This document shows positions 12,653-25,131 of a stretch of DNA of 64,000 nt, one piece after another. The translations under genes were made by a program, and so were the position numbers. This DNA is from Camarhynchus parvulus (Eukaryota; Chordata; Aves; Passeriformes; Thraupidae). Positions within the stretch are counted from its first letter, which is position 1. Every line of letters starts with the position of its first letter. The stretch covers positions 14,487,001 through 14,551,000 of the forward strand of contig NC_044584.1 in assembly GCF_901933205.1 (NCBI RefSeq), given 5' to 3'. The notes under the pieces are model-generated. The model ran no database searches. It had not been told where the DNA came from and saw only the letters and a list, made by a program, of their open reading frames with translations.

Positions 12653-15600
12653 CACAAGAATTCCAAATGTGAGAGCAATGAATATCTGTAAACAGCTTCC
12701 TTACTCTATTCTGCTTTTTAAGGTGAAACAATGATAAGAGAAGGTTCTTTATTTGCAGCATCCCCAAAACGTGCATCCACATTTCTCCAAAGAGGGTGGA
12801 TGGGGGATGGAAAGAAGACCAGGAGACATGGATGGTAAAGTGTTCACACTGTTGCTCTTTACAGCTTTCTTGAGCTCCATGTGCCTGAGACACAAACAGC
12901 AGGTCTGGCAGCTGCCCAAACACTCACCTGAGCCCAGGTACAGCCTCACAAGGTGTTCCAGCAAAGCAAACCCTGAGTTTTACCTGCTCCCAAGCCCAAT
13001 TCCCCCTCCCACTGCCACAACCAGCAATAACACCTCAGTCTCAGAGCACTTTTGTTACACACTGCCTGCAGAAGGGAGGAGCAGCTCATTCACCTGCATG
13101 CTCAGACTTCAGAATAGGGATATAAATTTCCATTTTAGCCCTCAAGACACAACATTTTCCTTGAACTACTGAATGCTTCAGTGGCTTCACTTGAAATCCT
13201 GAGCATTCAGCTGCATTCCTCTTCCCAGGGTCATGCAAAGTTTATCTTTCCAAATCATTCAGTGCATCTGTAATCAAGCTGTATCTTGGCTGTAGTCCTT
13301 AGGTTTACATCTTGCTGTCTGTCACTTCCTTCACAGGTTCACAGGAGGTCAGAGCCCCCTGTCCTTCACATCTTCTCTCACTGAAAACACATCCAGTTAA
13401 AGCCAAAAGACAACTGATGGAGCTTCTCACGCATGACTGGAAGATTTAAAATCATTTCCATAGTGGAATGTTTTCCATGGTGGGTTTTTTTTCAGCTGCC
13501 AAGTGGTTACTCATGCAAATTAGCTGTCTCATAAGTGAAAGCACTTCAAGGGATGCTCTCAGTACCCCTCCAGAGCAGTATATTTAAAGTTGTTTTGATA
13601 TTTCTGATTTAATTCAGTTCTTACTGTGAAAGATACTAGGTTAATCAAAATATGAGGGAGCTCACCATCTATTTTTAATTAATAAATTACAAGCTATTGT
13701 GTAATCAGTAAAATTTCATCAACATTAAAATGAAGTGCTCATCATCCATGAACAGAATTTTCAGCTGAGGATCATGCAACAATGCCAGAAGATGAAGAAT
13801 GGAATTCCAAGCACAAATGTGACTGTCCCTGCAGCACTGTAATAAGGTGGCCTTGAGCTCACACAAAAGCTTTCAAACAGTGAGGTTGCACTTCTTCAGA
13901 AAGTATCTAAAAGCGTGTTTAAAATTCAGCACATGTTGCAGTTCCATTAATAAATGTCTTTTAAACATAGCCATAAATCTAAATACAGACATCAATTTTT
14001 CACTGACTAGATGATTGAATTAAACATTCATTTTCCTGAGCAGGGGTCTGAGCACCTCAGGAAAGCAGCAGCACAGGCAGTAGCACCCAGAGCCACCCAC
14101 TGTGCAGACCTGCCCTTTGGCTATGTCCAGGTCCAGCCCAAACCTTTGCACAATCCTGGAAATGCCTCCTCAGGATCTTGTTTTGTTTACATCAGCCTCC
14201 TCACCAGCCTGAAGAGAGCTGCTGCTTTCTGTAAAGTGAATGACAAGCCTGTAGGCTGGAGACTGATGTTTATATTGCCTTCAGGGACTCACAGGAACAA
14301 TTAAACATTCTGTCTTACATTGGCTTCATCTCTTTGACTCCCAGTGTCAGGACAGGGCTCTGCATCAGCCATTCCCTTCGGGAATCCTCAGGATCCAGGG
14401 TGGCCCTGGAGAGGTCTGAAGTGACTGGATTTCTTTCAAGATAACTCCTAGTTAAGGACAAGCTTGTAATTACTCACAGTGAAAATGTGAGACCGTGATC
14501 TTCTCACAGGGAGCAGGACAGCAGGCAGGATGGTCTGCAGGGTGATCAGCTTTGCTGAATAACTGGATCTTGTTGTGACTCCATTTTAGATAATCAAAAC
14601 ACTTGTTCAGTGTGAGAACTGGAGCCCTGACACCCATACTGTGACAAAGCAGCCTCATGGTGCATCCTCACAGCACTGGCTGCTTGGGCTGTACAGCCCC
14701 TGAGCCCAGCAGAGCAAACTCTCCACCACAGAATGTGGTACTCCAAGAACCAGCCTTAAAAAATAAACTTGCATAGAATCCCACCCCATTCACTACAAAA
14801 GGTGTTCACACATACTAAGTGCATTTATGGGTTGTACTGAAGAGAAAAAATCTTATATTTTCAAAAAAAAAAATTTAAAATTGAGTTTGAAAAATTTAAA
14901 TTGCTTTGAAAAATAAATCAGGTTCTGGGTCCTGATACTGAAGGATATTTAAAAATTAAAGCCAACAGATAAATATTGCAATTGATTTCAGTCATGGACT
15001 AAAATCTCTCTGATGTCTGGGGAAACTTAAAACTCACCAAGTCTTTTGAAATAAATGCTGATACTTTTCCCCCAGGTTCAAAGCAATTGGAGAATGATAC
15101 CAATTCTGTATTCAAATCAGCCCATGAGGATTAGGGAAAGGTAGCTATTATCTCTGCAAAGCATGTGCATAACAATGAACATTTAAAGAGAAAAATCTTC
15201 CATTTCAGTAAAATTTTATGAGAACACAAAAAATAGCAAAACCTTTATCTCAGACACCTTATGCAACATCCTCCTCCTAGCAGCACTTTCCTCTCTGATG
15301 AGTTTTACAATATTCTTATTCAAGAAACCATTTTTCCCAAAATGCTACATTTGCCGGGGTACATTCTCATTTCACTGTGTTTTAAAAAACAGTAATTCTG
15401 TTTGAGAGACATCAATGCTTTTTGATACTCAAAATGTAGATAAGGTAAGATTCAGCATGTTTTATTGACTCAGTTTTAAAAGTCTTGAAAATCAACAATT
15501 CTCACTGATTACAGCTTGGTTTGGGAAAATGTGATTTTTATTTAAGGCAATAGTTAATTCTCCAGTTACTTTGCAGCAGTGTTGGGATTTAGCTCTGACA

Positions 15601-15944
15601 GTGGGTCATTATTAGGAAGCTATTTGGACAATATGGATTATTCTTAAGCTAAATCCAAACAAGTGCCAAGAACAAGTCCAACTAATTTGTAAATATAAAA
15701 CAGCTCCCAGGACAGTATCATGCATTGCTTCCATGTCTCAGCACTAGGAAAAGTATTCTGTCACCTGTGACTGCAAAGATAACCCTGAAAATGCCCCATA
15801 GCAGAGCAATAAGTGGGTTTAAACCCAGAAAACAGCTTTTATTTCTAAAGTTGAATTGTTTCCAGACAGTTACATAATTCCAGTGTCTCACTTAGAACAG
15901 GTCAAAGGTTTTAAAGCAAAAGTTTCTTTCCAAACAGTTTAAAA
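12653..15944. other. Non-coding stretch with AT-rich core
   Basis: No gene recognised. The segment around 14,820-15,560 is notably AT-rich, with A/T runs and repeated AAATTTAAA-like words near 14,860-14,900. Such AT-rich blocks are common in introns and gene-poor intergenic DNA. Open frames here are short (the longest, about 139 codons near 12753-13172, has no recognisable domain). Confidence 0.6.
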
Positions 15945-16057
15945 AAAGCCCAGATGTGGCACTCAGAGCCATGGTTTAGCTGATGAGGTGGTGTTAGGTC
16001 ACAGGTTGGATTTGATCACAAAGGTCTTTTCCAACCCAGTTCATTCTGTGATTCTGT
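15945..16057 (+). repeat. CR1 LINE fragment (3' end), plus orientation
   Basis: The sequence follows a second CR1 subtype: 'atgtggcactcagagccatgg', then 'gtggtgttaggtcacaggttgga', 'aaggtcttttccaaccc' and the terminal 'attctgtgattctg'. The terminal ATTCTGTG/ATTCTG words are the CR1 3' octamers. Only the last 110 bases or so of the element are present and it has no coding capacity. It belongs to a different CR1 lineage from the copy at 5.1 kb, judging by the 3' wording. Confidence 0.85.
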
Positions 16058-17343
16058 TACATTAAGAGTTCTTGCACCATACTTGATATTTTCTATATTC
16101 CAATTCTGAAAAAACCTTAGCATCAATTCAGAAAAAAAAAATTACTGAAACACAATCAAATTTCCTGTAATTCAAAACAAAGGGGGAATTTTCCAAATCT
16201 GAAACTTCCAAAGAGTTTCCCTGTGGCACTGAGTGAGGCTGACACTTCTTAGCTCATCCCCCAGTAACACCAGCACACAAACACCTCCCCACCAGCCCTG
16301 CAGAGCAGACCAGCAGTGAGTGCCCTTGTGCTCACCTGCACTTACCAGCTGCTCTGATGCTGACAGAATGGACAGCCCTGCAAACCTTCTGTGAAAAATA
16401 GCATCAAATTATGGACACATGAGAAAAGCTTTGTTTTTTTACTGTTAAAACTTAACCTGTTCCTTTTTCACATTGATTTTTCCATTTTCCCTAGGTAAAG
16501 TGATCAATCTTGGCTGCCCAACTGCATGTAGAGCAAATAAAAACCCATTTGATCTGCTCTGCTATGGATCTGCTTGTTAGAGTACCTTTGAGAATGTTTA
16601 TTTCTCTGGAAATATAAACATACTTGAGAATATGTTTTTCTGCAGAATCTTCTGCTGAAAGGTCAAAATCCTTCAATTTCTTCATTTCCTAGATTCTCTA
16701 TCCCATACCCCAGGAGTGCAGATTACCATTGGCACATCCTGGTGTTGGCAATTAGAGGCATGGGATGGGTCTGGGTGGGTTTGATTGCTCTAAAATAGAT
16801 TTCCTTTTCAGCTATTGAATTCAGGATTCAAATTTTTGATTCTCTCCTGGAAATTGCCTTTTTTGTGTTCTGCTTTCCAAAAGCAAAAGAGAATATTCCT
16901 AAACTGTCCTTCCCTTCCCTACAGCAGGGGATTGCTCCTTTTTTGAGGAATTTGGTCTGAAGTTCAAAGGTAAATTGTTATGGGGGTGGTATCTGCAGGA
17001 GCTTGCTCCAAGCTGGACCCTGCCAGCTCCAAAGATTCCCCACAGGATTTACTGAAGGATGATAATGTTTGCTCTCTCCAGACAGGATGCAGAAGTTCTG
17101 CAAGGAAACTGTGGAGATTGATTTCCCCTTTACAAAAAAGGTTAATTACAGAGCCTTGGGAACATGTTTGTCATTTACTACAAGCAATAAAGAGACCACC
17201 TTTGACTTGAGTTGCAGTTTAGCCCAGACATTAAGCTTCCCACTATTCCAATTTTGCAGCTGAATAAACTTAGATGCAGAGAGGGGACAGGGCCATCCCA
17301 CCTGCCCCAGTGAGCTGCTTGAGGAAGGTGGTGTTCCTAACAC
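16058..17343. other. Non-coding stretch, no gene recognised
   Basis: I see no exon, RNA gene or mobile element between the CR1 fragment and the LTR insertion. All open frames are under 80 codons and unremarkable. Confidence 0.65.
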
Positions 17344-17349
17344 CCATCC
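17344..17349. repeat. Target-site duplication, left copy
   Basis: CCATCC immediately precedes the TG start of the solo LTR and is repeated exactly after its CA end (17722-17727). A 6 bp duplication is typical of ERVK/beta- and alpha-type retroviral integration; ERVL and ERV1 elements usually leave 4-5 bp. Confidence 0.85.
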
Positions 17350-17473
17350 TGTCACAGACATGCTTTGTGAAAAATCCTTTCTTTAGGATTTTTTCTCTTG
17401 AGAAGCTGTGAGAGGCTTCAAGAACAAAATGTAAACAATAATTATCTGCTGCTGTGGAATGCAACAAGTGGAT

Positions 17474-17520
17474 CTGTGATTGGTCTCATGTAGTTGTTTT
17501 TAATTAATGGCCAATCACAG
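17474..17520. promoter_or_regulatory. Paired inverted CCAAT boxes inside the LTR
   Basis: CTGTGATTGG (17474-17483) and CCAATCACAG (17511-17520) are exact reverse complements separated by 27 bases. Each arm contains a CCAAT box with good flanks (GATTGG/CCAATC), the kind bound by NF-Y. This is probably the upstream enhancer/promoter part of the U3 region. Binding is inferred from motif only. Confidence 0.55.
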
Positions 17521-17643
17521 TCCAGCTGTCTCAGAGACAAGACTTTGTTGTCATTCCATTCTCTGCTTTCTTTGCTAGTCTTCTGATGAAATCCTTTCTT
17601 CTATTCTTTTAGCATAGTTTTAATATAATATATATCATAAAAT

Positions 17644-17649
17644 AATAAA
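17644..17649 (+). terminator. LTR polyadenylation signal AATAAA
   Basis: AATAAA lies about 70 bases before the CA end of the LTR, the expected position near the R/U5 boundary of a retroviral LTR. It could end transcripts entering from the left. Confidence 0.5.
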
Positions 17650-17721
17650 TTAGCTTTCTGAAACTTAAAGTCAGATCCTCATCTCTTCTCTCATCCTGGG
17701 ACCCCTGCAAACATCACCACA

Positions 17722-17727
17722 CCATCC
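17722..17727. repeat. Target-site duplication, right copy
   Basis: CCATCC directly follows the LTR's terminal CA and matches 17344-17349 base for base, which fixes the insertion boundaries. Confidence 0.85.
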
Positions 17728-20700
17728 TGCCCACCGTTCCTGATAAATGCACACAAGGGGATGCAGCCAGCTGAGGGCACAGCCCACTGTGACCTGGAAA
17801 TCAGTGGCAATGAGCACAGCTTATCCCTGGAGGAGCCACCTGGGCACGAAGGATCATTCCTGGTGCCAAACACAGCCTTGGCTTTTGCCAGAGCATGTAG
17901 GGCTGGCTCGGTAACACTGCAGCATTCCCAAAGGCTGCCAGAGCCCTGTGCCATGCACCCTGCAGAGTTCAGGACCAGGTTTTGGGCCAGCTGAGCAGGC
18001 TGCCAGGGGGCACTTGAACCATTCAGCCAACGTGGTCGACCAAACTCCACTCTTCTCTTTCTCCCTGCTTCGTGCTCACATCATTTCTCAGAGTGGCTGA
18101 GTTACACGGGGAGAAGATTTGATTTGTTTGGCTTTGTTTTTCTCACAACAATCTTTAGGAGCTGTTGAATACAACACTTCCCTTTGTGGCTGTGCTGACA
18201 CCCATGGACAGGAGCCCTGAGGGCAGATGGGCTGCAGGGACCTCGCCAGCCTGAGCGTGGGTTGTTCATGCTCTGGGGAGGGAAGGGTGAGAAGTCCTGC
18301 CTCCACTCCTGCAGCTGTGGGCAGCTGATGTTTCTATCCTTGGAAAGGTCAACACCTCCTAACAGGAGTGTTAGGAAGTGGGCAGCACTCTGCAGAGCCC
18401 AGCTCTGTGCCAACAAAGCCCTGCTGCCCTGGGGAACCTCTGCACAGCTTTGGGCCTCCTTGCCCTGCCACTGCAAGGATGAAACCCCACACCAACAAAA
18501 CCAATCCATTCCTTTGATGAGGGCAATAATCAGAAGAGAAAAATGGGAGAAAAACAAGCCTAACCTTATGGCATTTGTGACATTCTGACAAGAACACAAA
18601 ATGGCAAGAGGTCCTATTTTTAAAGGCCATCATCCTGCTGCTGTCGAAGCATGGCAGAAAGCTGCCTCCACAACATGCCCTCAGAAATAAAAGCTGGGCT
18701 ACCACCTAAAATGCTGCAACATGCCTCTGTTTTAAGGTCTCTCTCAGGGAAACTGAAGTCTGTAGGGAAAAGACCCTATCCAATATTTATTTTATATCTG
18801 TGTGGTTAAATTTAGCCATGACTGATTCAGCAGAGGAACTCTGGATCTGTCCAGGAGAGAAACAGAAGGCAGAACCAAGATGGCAAGAAACAGACAAGGT
18901 GTAAATAGGACTTACACACTCACAGAAACATGGAAAGAGTAAAAACAACTTTTCTATGAGCAGCTTCATGATCTCACATTGCAAATGAACAGTTATAAGG
19001 AAACTTGTGGGGTTTTAGGCTCTCCAGGTAAAGGATATATTTTTAAGACTTCAGATTAATGAGACCTAGTGCACTCACTTAGAGCAGGAAAAATTCTCTA
19101 ATTATTCAAAAGAGAAACCCAATAATTAATATCTACCAGAAATAATAAATCAGCCAGGGTAATCTCATTTTCATTATGCTTATTAGCTCAAGAGTCAAAT
19201 CAAACCCAATTTCATTTTGCAGAAATAAATACACCATTATTTTTAGTTCATTTCCCAAATCTGTGCAGTCACTGTCCTTGGGCTGCCTGCCTGTCTGTCC
19301 ACTCTGATAAGTTTGGAGCCTGCTGGCCAAGTTCAACTTGAATTAATGACAACATAGCAATCTCAGAGATGTTATTGTCAGACCTGTTTTGTGACCAATC
19401 TCTGGCCGGGAAGGACTCAAACAAATGACCCTGCTTTGGCAGGCAGAAGCAATGTGGTGTGAAAGCTCCTTACCTGATTGCACAGGAAAGGGTGGGCACA
19501 GGGAGAGAGAGGGAATGCAGAACCACACAAGAGGATACAGACAGGTCATAGAGGCACTGCAAGGAAAGCCCACAGAGTCACCAAATAGCCAGCAAATCTG
19601 TGATTTCAAACAGAATCACTTATTATCATACCATATTAATCTATCCTCAAAAAATCTGATTATTTTAATACTAAAAATATTCCATTACTTATACAGCAAA
19701 AAATATGTTAGAAAATTTCCTGACACTGACCCAAAATTCCCACAAACTGGGGGGGATAATCCTTAGCAAGCTGATAAGCAGGCTGTGTCCTATGAAGGAA
19801 ATTCCTAACCTGTTGCTTACAACCTATTTCATGTTATTACTAAAATATTTACTGAACAGGTATGATGCAATATCTCGATCTCTTTGCAAAATTTTCCTAA
19901 GGCCAAAAATAGATAATGACTTAAAAATAACATGCACCACATTGGAAATCAATGAAATACTCTCTGACCAAGACCCAATAACCAAGTCATGAGCTGTCAC
20001 GCTTGTATTTTTAGGAATGGATTGTTTTTTCCTCGGCATTGGCAGTGACTGCTTTCCTTATGTATCAATTCTGTAATGTGACTAACCATTTACTAACTGA
20101 GATGTTTGATACACAACCTTGTGACAGTGTTTATGGCAAACACTGCAGAGTAAACAACCAGCATTACCCAGAAGTTGGGCTGGAACACCAAGATGTGCCT
20201 TAGGAAAGCCCCACACTCCTCCCAGGTGCCTTTTCAGCTGGAGTGAGCCAGCAAAAGGGGATGAGAAAGTGGATCACAGCCACAGGAGCCAGCTGCTCCT
20301 ACAGTCCATCCATGTTCTCCCTGCTCAGAGCACTTGTGGATGAGAGTGCTGGACTTGTACCAGGAGGGAAAAGTCTTTGATCAGGAGGAAGGAGTGAGCA
20401 GAACCCACAGAACATCTCAAACCCCTGCATTTAGGGCAAAGACAGCACCCATCTTGAGTGTTGCATCCACTCCAAAGAAACAAATGAGGAACAGGAGCAG
20501 TGGAGCAGCCAAACCAACTCAACAGCAGAGTTGCTTGGTTCTTACCATTCAGCAGTAGAACAGAACTGGCAGTGAAAGGGTATAAAAGGCCCTAACCACC
20601 AGGAAAACTTAACAATCCCAGCATCAAGGGGATTCCCAGTCTGCCTGGCAGGAGTGGTCTGGGGAGGGACCATGCTGGGGACAGTGGCTGGCTGTGTCTC

Positions 20701-23700
20701 CTCTGCCTTGGCTTACCACAGGGAATGGAAAGCCACTGTGAGCATGGAGTGAGAAACTGCAAGAAGAAAGATTAAAATCAGTATTTACAAACTCACAGGG
20801 AAATTGTTCATAAGGACCTGTTACATTTCTGCTCAAAGCCTGCTGCACTATGCAATGGCCTTTTATGTTTGCTTTTTTTTCCTTCATTAATTCTGATGTT
20901 GACCATTATCACATCCTCCTTTCTGTATTAATTACAGCAGATAAGAGAGATGAGCCTGAAATATCAATGGATGCAAGTAACACTTGACTTAATGGTGTTC
21001 CAAATCAATTCTCTGTAGTGTGGGCTTATCTTGAGCAAAACAAAAGACATCTGTGAGAAGCTAAGTGCAGCAGAGGGTGAGATGCACGTTGGTAAGCACT
21101 GCAGATGAGGTCCCTGGTAGTATTTTGAGTAGGATGTGACACATCAAGGTGCAGATACCTGAACTCTTGCTGAATGCGCTGGACTGCGTAAGCTCAGTGT
21201 GATTCTCAGCCCAGGCCCAGCATGATCAATCCCACAACAGCTTAAATATATGCTAAAGGGATTACCTGGCCTACATGACACTTCATGTGGTGCCAGCTCA
21301 CCTTCACACACATGGCAAAATGTGGGCAATAAATTCCAGGATGCTGGCACAACATCCTGAATGCCAGCACAGCGCTGAGCAGCTCCAGCTCTGTCAGTGT
21401 CACACGCTGTGACAAATTCACACTCACCTCTTTTTGCCTTAAGGAGCAGTTGACAGCTAAACAGCAACGTGCTGAGATGCTCTAAAGCATCCTAGCCAGG
21501 ACTAGGATGGGGCTGTGACTGAGAAGTCTTTACTCCAGGTTTTGGGGTTTCTCATAGACCTTTACCAGCTCTGTTATCAGAGACGTGCCCACATGTGACA
21601 AAGCTGGGACCAGAAGCTCAGCAATGTGGCACCATGCTGAGGGAAGTGTTTATGGCTCTTGGTTCTCCTCTTCAGCACCTGAATTTACAACTTGTAGTTC
21701 AAGGCTCAAATATAATGATTTCACTAGTGACTCACCAGCAAACAAGCATTTTCCACACTCTTTAGTCCAGCAGGATAAAAACTTTTTGAAAAGTAAAAAT
21801 TTTCTTTTCCTGACACAAGGGAGTTATACAATCACTTAAAAGTAAGTAGATAAACACTAAAATAATGCCTTTTTTACAACTGCTGTGCTGGTTACTCTAG
21901 ACTGATGTACAATGCCTTTAGCAGCTGATTGCAAGTAAAATCTTGTCTAGATGGAGAGGAAGATGCATAAGAATTTGCCAGAAAAAATGCTTTTTTATCT
22001 CTCTTAAAACTCTCATTTATCAATATTTTAGTCCATGTTCAGCCTTTTTCCACATAATCTTTATTAACATTTGCCACTATTTCATTAACTTTTACTACTT
22101 TCACTATTGCTCACCAAAGCCTAAAGCAAAAGATGAGCCTGGGAATGGAAAACACTTGTACATTTTTATCCCTTATGCAGCATGCATAAAAGAAGTGTGG
22201 TTTCTGTTTGTCTGCCTCCCTGGGGGATTCACTGCTCCAAAGAACTCCACCACCTGGTGGAAACACCTTATTCCTTACCTTTCATATTTGCCTGTAGCTC
22301 TGAGAATAAAAGCAACACACTTTAGCAGGAGAGCCAAACTTCAAACTGACCTGGTGAAGGGGGCAAACTCCTCTGCAGCACTTCTGCTCCCCATGGGAGA
22401 GATTTTGACTGCATCCTCACCAGCAGAGCCTTGGAACAATTCCAGTGTAGCAGAGCTGTTATAAATTCATGAGAGCACAGCAGAGCTCAGCGTGGGGCCT
22501 GTCTCAGAGGGCAGCTTCACACAGCATCCATGTATTGCTCCCTAAAGGCTGTGAACAAGAGCGCACTGCCACTGCCCCCACTCAGAGGCAGAGTGATCCC
22601 TTCTGCATGCTGCCATTCCCAGAAATGCAGGAATTCACCTACCAGAGACTGCAGCTCCACCTGGCAAAGGTAACAGGGAGGCTACAAATTAAAGTCTGCA
22701 GCTCTGGAAGTGCTTCGGCATCCACTTGCAGGAAGCCTTAATAGGATACTTGTAAATGGTTTGGAGTTATTTTAGTAGGAATGATCTAATAGTCAAATTG
22801 GTTTTGCACAGATCATTGTTATAATGGGTAGCATGAAAAGGAGGGAGAATTATGCTTCCTCCTGAGCCTCCTGTATTAAGTTAATTTCATCAGGATAATC
22901 ATTGCCTGGGAGTACCCAGCCCTGTGAAGACCTTTCTTTTCATGCATTAGTGAATTATGTGTTAATTCCTCATTATCAGTGATGGAAATACTGTGCAGAA
23001 AACCCATCACACACAGATAATTTGAGACCAAGCACCCATCTTTGCCAGTTGACTCCAAGGAGGAGCTGCCCTGCTCCACACTGTCCTCACATACCTCAGC
23101 ACACCTCAATTAACAATTCTGTGTATCACTACCTGGACTGAAGTTATTCTTGATCTTTGACTCATTAATACAGAAAAATGCAAAAATAAAGTGCCAGCCA
23201 GAAGGCTGGTTTTCCATAGATCACTCAGAATGTTTTTCTATTCCAAATTTGAAGCCTTTAAAAACACTCTTACTCCACTGCTTAGTGAGTCCTGTGGCTG
23301 TTTCTTATCTTATCTGCTTCTCCTTGTCTTATTCTGTAAGAGACCCTCCCTGCTGGATAAAGTCATCAGGTCTTTGAATAAGGAGAAACAATTTCTTCCA
23401 CTTGATTAACTGCATGACTTAATGCTATCAGCTCCATTAGGGGACAGGAGCATGAGACAGGCTATCAGGGAATCAAAGTCACTCACAGCAACACAAGTCT
23501 CTGCTGCAGCAGCATGAGGTTTGAATAATCAATTGCACATTCCCAGGGAGTTTGCATCCAATAATAAAAATATTTCTTGCAGCTTTCAAAGGTATTGTGC
23601 TGCACAGGAGATTGACAGTAAAAACAAAATTCCTACAGCATCACTTCTTGGGTTATTTGCAGAGCTTGACATGGGTTAGGTGCAAATTTGGGGCAATTCA

Positions 23701-25040
23701 GATATGAGAATATGACATTATGATAAAGATATCTGTAGATAACTGCAATTATTAGAACAAGATACATTAACTTTGGCTCTATCTGGGTGCCACTGGTCAG
23801 GAGAGCACCTATGGCAGAGTGAGCTGCCAGCTGCCTGAAGGCTGAGAGAGTCCTGCCCAGGTTTTACTAATACCTCAGTAAGGGCTTCTTGGGAAGTGTG
23901 AGGTCTGAGGCAGGGCTAACCTGCTCAGTGGTTGTTGAGCATTTAAAAGAGAGCTGCCTACTGCGCCAGGTGAGTGCTTTCAAACCCCAGGGAGCCACAC
24001 AGCTCTGCCAGTGGAGGCACCACAGCTCATATTGGATGTGGCACACAAACCCTGAGCTTTCCTGGAGCCCAGGAACAGCCAGTGCAGCCCCAGTCCCTCC
24101 TGCCTTAGCCATGAGTTCCTGTGCCTCCAGCCCATGAACTGCAGGGAGGGTTGGAAGTTTTGCTGGGGAGGAGACAGAGCAGCATGATGGCCAAGTCAGA
24201 TAAAGCTTTTGCTTTTAACCAAGCAGTTTGGTTCAATTGTTGATACTCACAAGCTATTTTTGTCTGATGGGATTCATCAGTCAATCCTGGTACATCAGTA
24301 TCCACATCAAAACTGTCACATGTGGTAGATGTCTCAGGAGAAGGAACTAGGACAGATAGAGTCTCATAAGGCCAACCAGGACTTCAGAGAAACTCTGGAA
24401 ATTTGGAGCCCAGGCCAAGAACCCAACTTGATAAGTTCTTGTCTGAAATGAAAACCTTTGTACCACCTCAGTCCCAGAAGCTTCCCAGAATAAACATCAC
24501 TACAGCTACCAAGAACATGGAGTGAACTGCAAAATAATTACACTCATCATGTGCCAAGGGAAACCTGACTGATTGCTGCAATGCTGATTAGTTGCCCCCC
24601 TGCTCTGGAGAGCATTAGCATGAGAGCAGAAGACACTTTGATAGGCACTGAAATATCAAGGTTATCTCCTTGGCAGTGTGGCTGAGGTTATAGTCCCAGG
24701 AAAGGCTTGTTTCACCTCATTATCACAACCCCTTCCCCTCCTGCTGCCCATACCTCTGGGAGGGTGAGGCACGACCACCCCAAGCAAGAAACCAGTCCAG
24801 TCTTGGGCACTTCCAGGCAACCAGGATTCTTCCTGCCTGCTGAGGACACTGCTCTCACACAGCTAGATGGTACAATAACTTACTCCACTCTGCAGCAGCT
24901 GCTTGCCAGAGATTAGGACTTCCAGCACTTTTTTTTTTAACCAAAAGTATTTACAACTTCAATTCCCAGTCAATTCTCAGCCCTGCTGCAGTTCAGCCAT
25001 CTGACAGGAGCACACCAAACCTCATGTTTGCAAAATTCAT
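17728..25040. other. Non-coding stretch, no gene recognised
   Basis: No exon of a known family is seen. The two longest open frames are 165 codons (18102-18599, minus) and 173 codons (21943-22464, plus). The first overlaps other open frames and the second is rich in Phe, Tyr, Ile and His in a low-complexity way; neither has a domain. A TATAAAAG word at 20581-20588 has no CpG-rich surroundings and no following gene. An A/T-rich patch lies at 19,620-19,720. Confidence 0.6.
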
Positions 25041-25058
25041 ATATATATATGTGTGTGT
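25041..25058. repeat. Microsatellite (AT)n(GT)n
   Basis: A compound dinucleotide run, ATATATATAT followed by GTGTGTGT, sits just left of the AT-cored palindrome. It is probably polymorphic. Confidence 0.8.
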
Positions 25059-25073
25059 AGGATATTAATATAG

Positions 25074-25131
25074 CCTACTTGGGAACTTATATATATATAA
25101 ATATATATATAGATATAAGTTCCCAAGTAGG
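25074..25131. repeat. AT-cored palindrome with 19 bp perfect arms
   Basis: The left arm (25074-25092) reads CCTACTTGGGAACTTATAT and the right arm (25113-25131) is its exact reverse complement. The 20-base centre (25093-25112) is alternating A/T and is itself nearly self-complementary, so the whole 58 bp could fold as one long hairpin or extrude as a cruciform. The arm sequence is not low-complexity at its outer end, so this is not a simple AT repeat. It could be a small palindromic AT-rich repeat or the relic of a foldback element. No clear target duplication is visible. Confidence 0.9.

Larger units (their letters stand above)
17350..17721 (+). mobile_element. Solo LTR of an avian endogenous retrovirus
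   Basis: A 372 bp unit starts TGTCACAGACA and ends ...CACCACA, so it has the canonical TG...CA termini, and it is flanked by a perfect 6 bp target duplication CCATCC. No gag, pol or env sequence is attached, so this is a solo LTR left by recombination between two LTRs. It contains two CCAAT boxes in opposite orientation (17474-17483 and 17511-17520), an AT-rich TATA-like tract around 17617-17640 and an AATAAA polyadenylation signal at 17644-17649, which set the transcriptional direction as plus. It resembles an LTR family I recall from zebra finch and other songbirds. The family name is not certain. Confidence 0.88.

Noticed and set aside
20581..20588. TATAAAAG word as a promoter
   Set aside because: No CpG enrichment, no initiator context and no gene follows; such words occur by chance in AT-containing DNA.
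21943..22464. 173-codon plus-strand open frame with hydrophobic aromatic stretch
   Set aside because: The apparent membrane-like segment comes from T-rich low-complexity DNA. No family resemblance was recognised.
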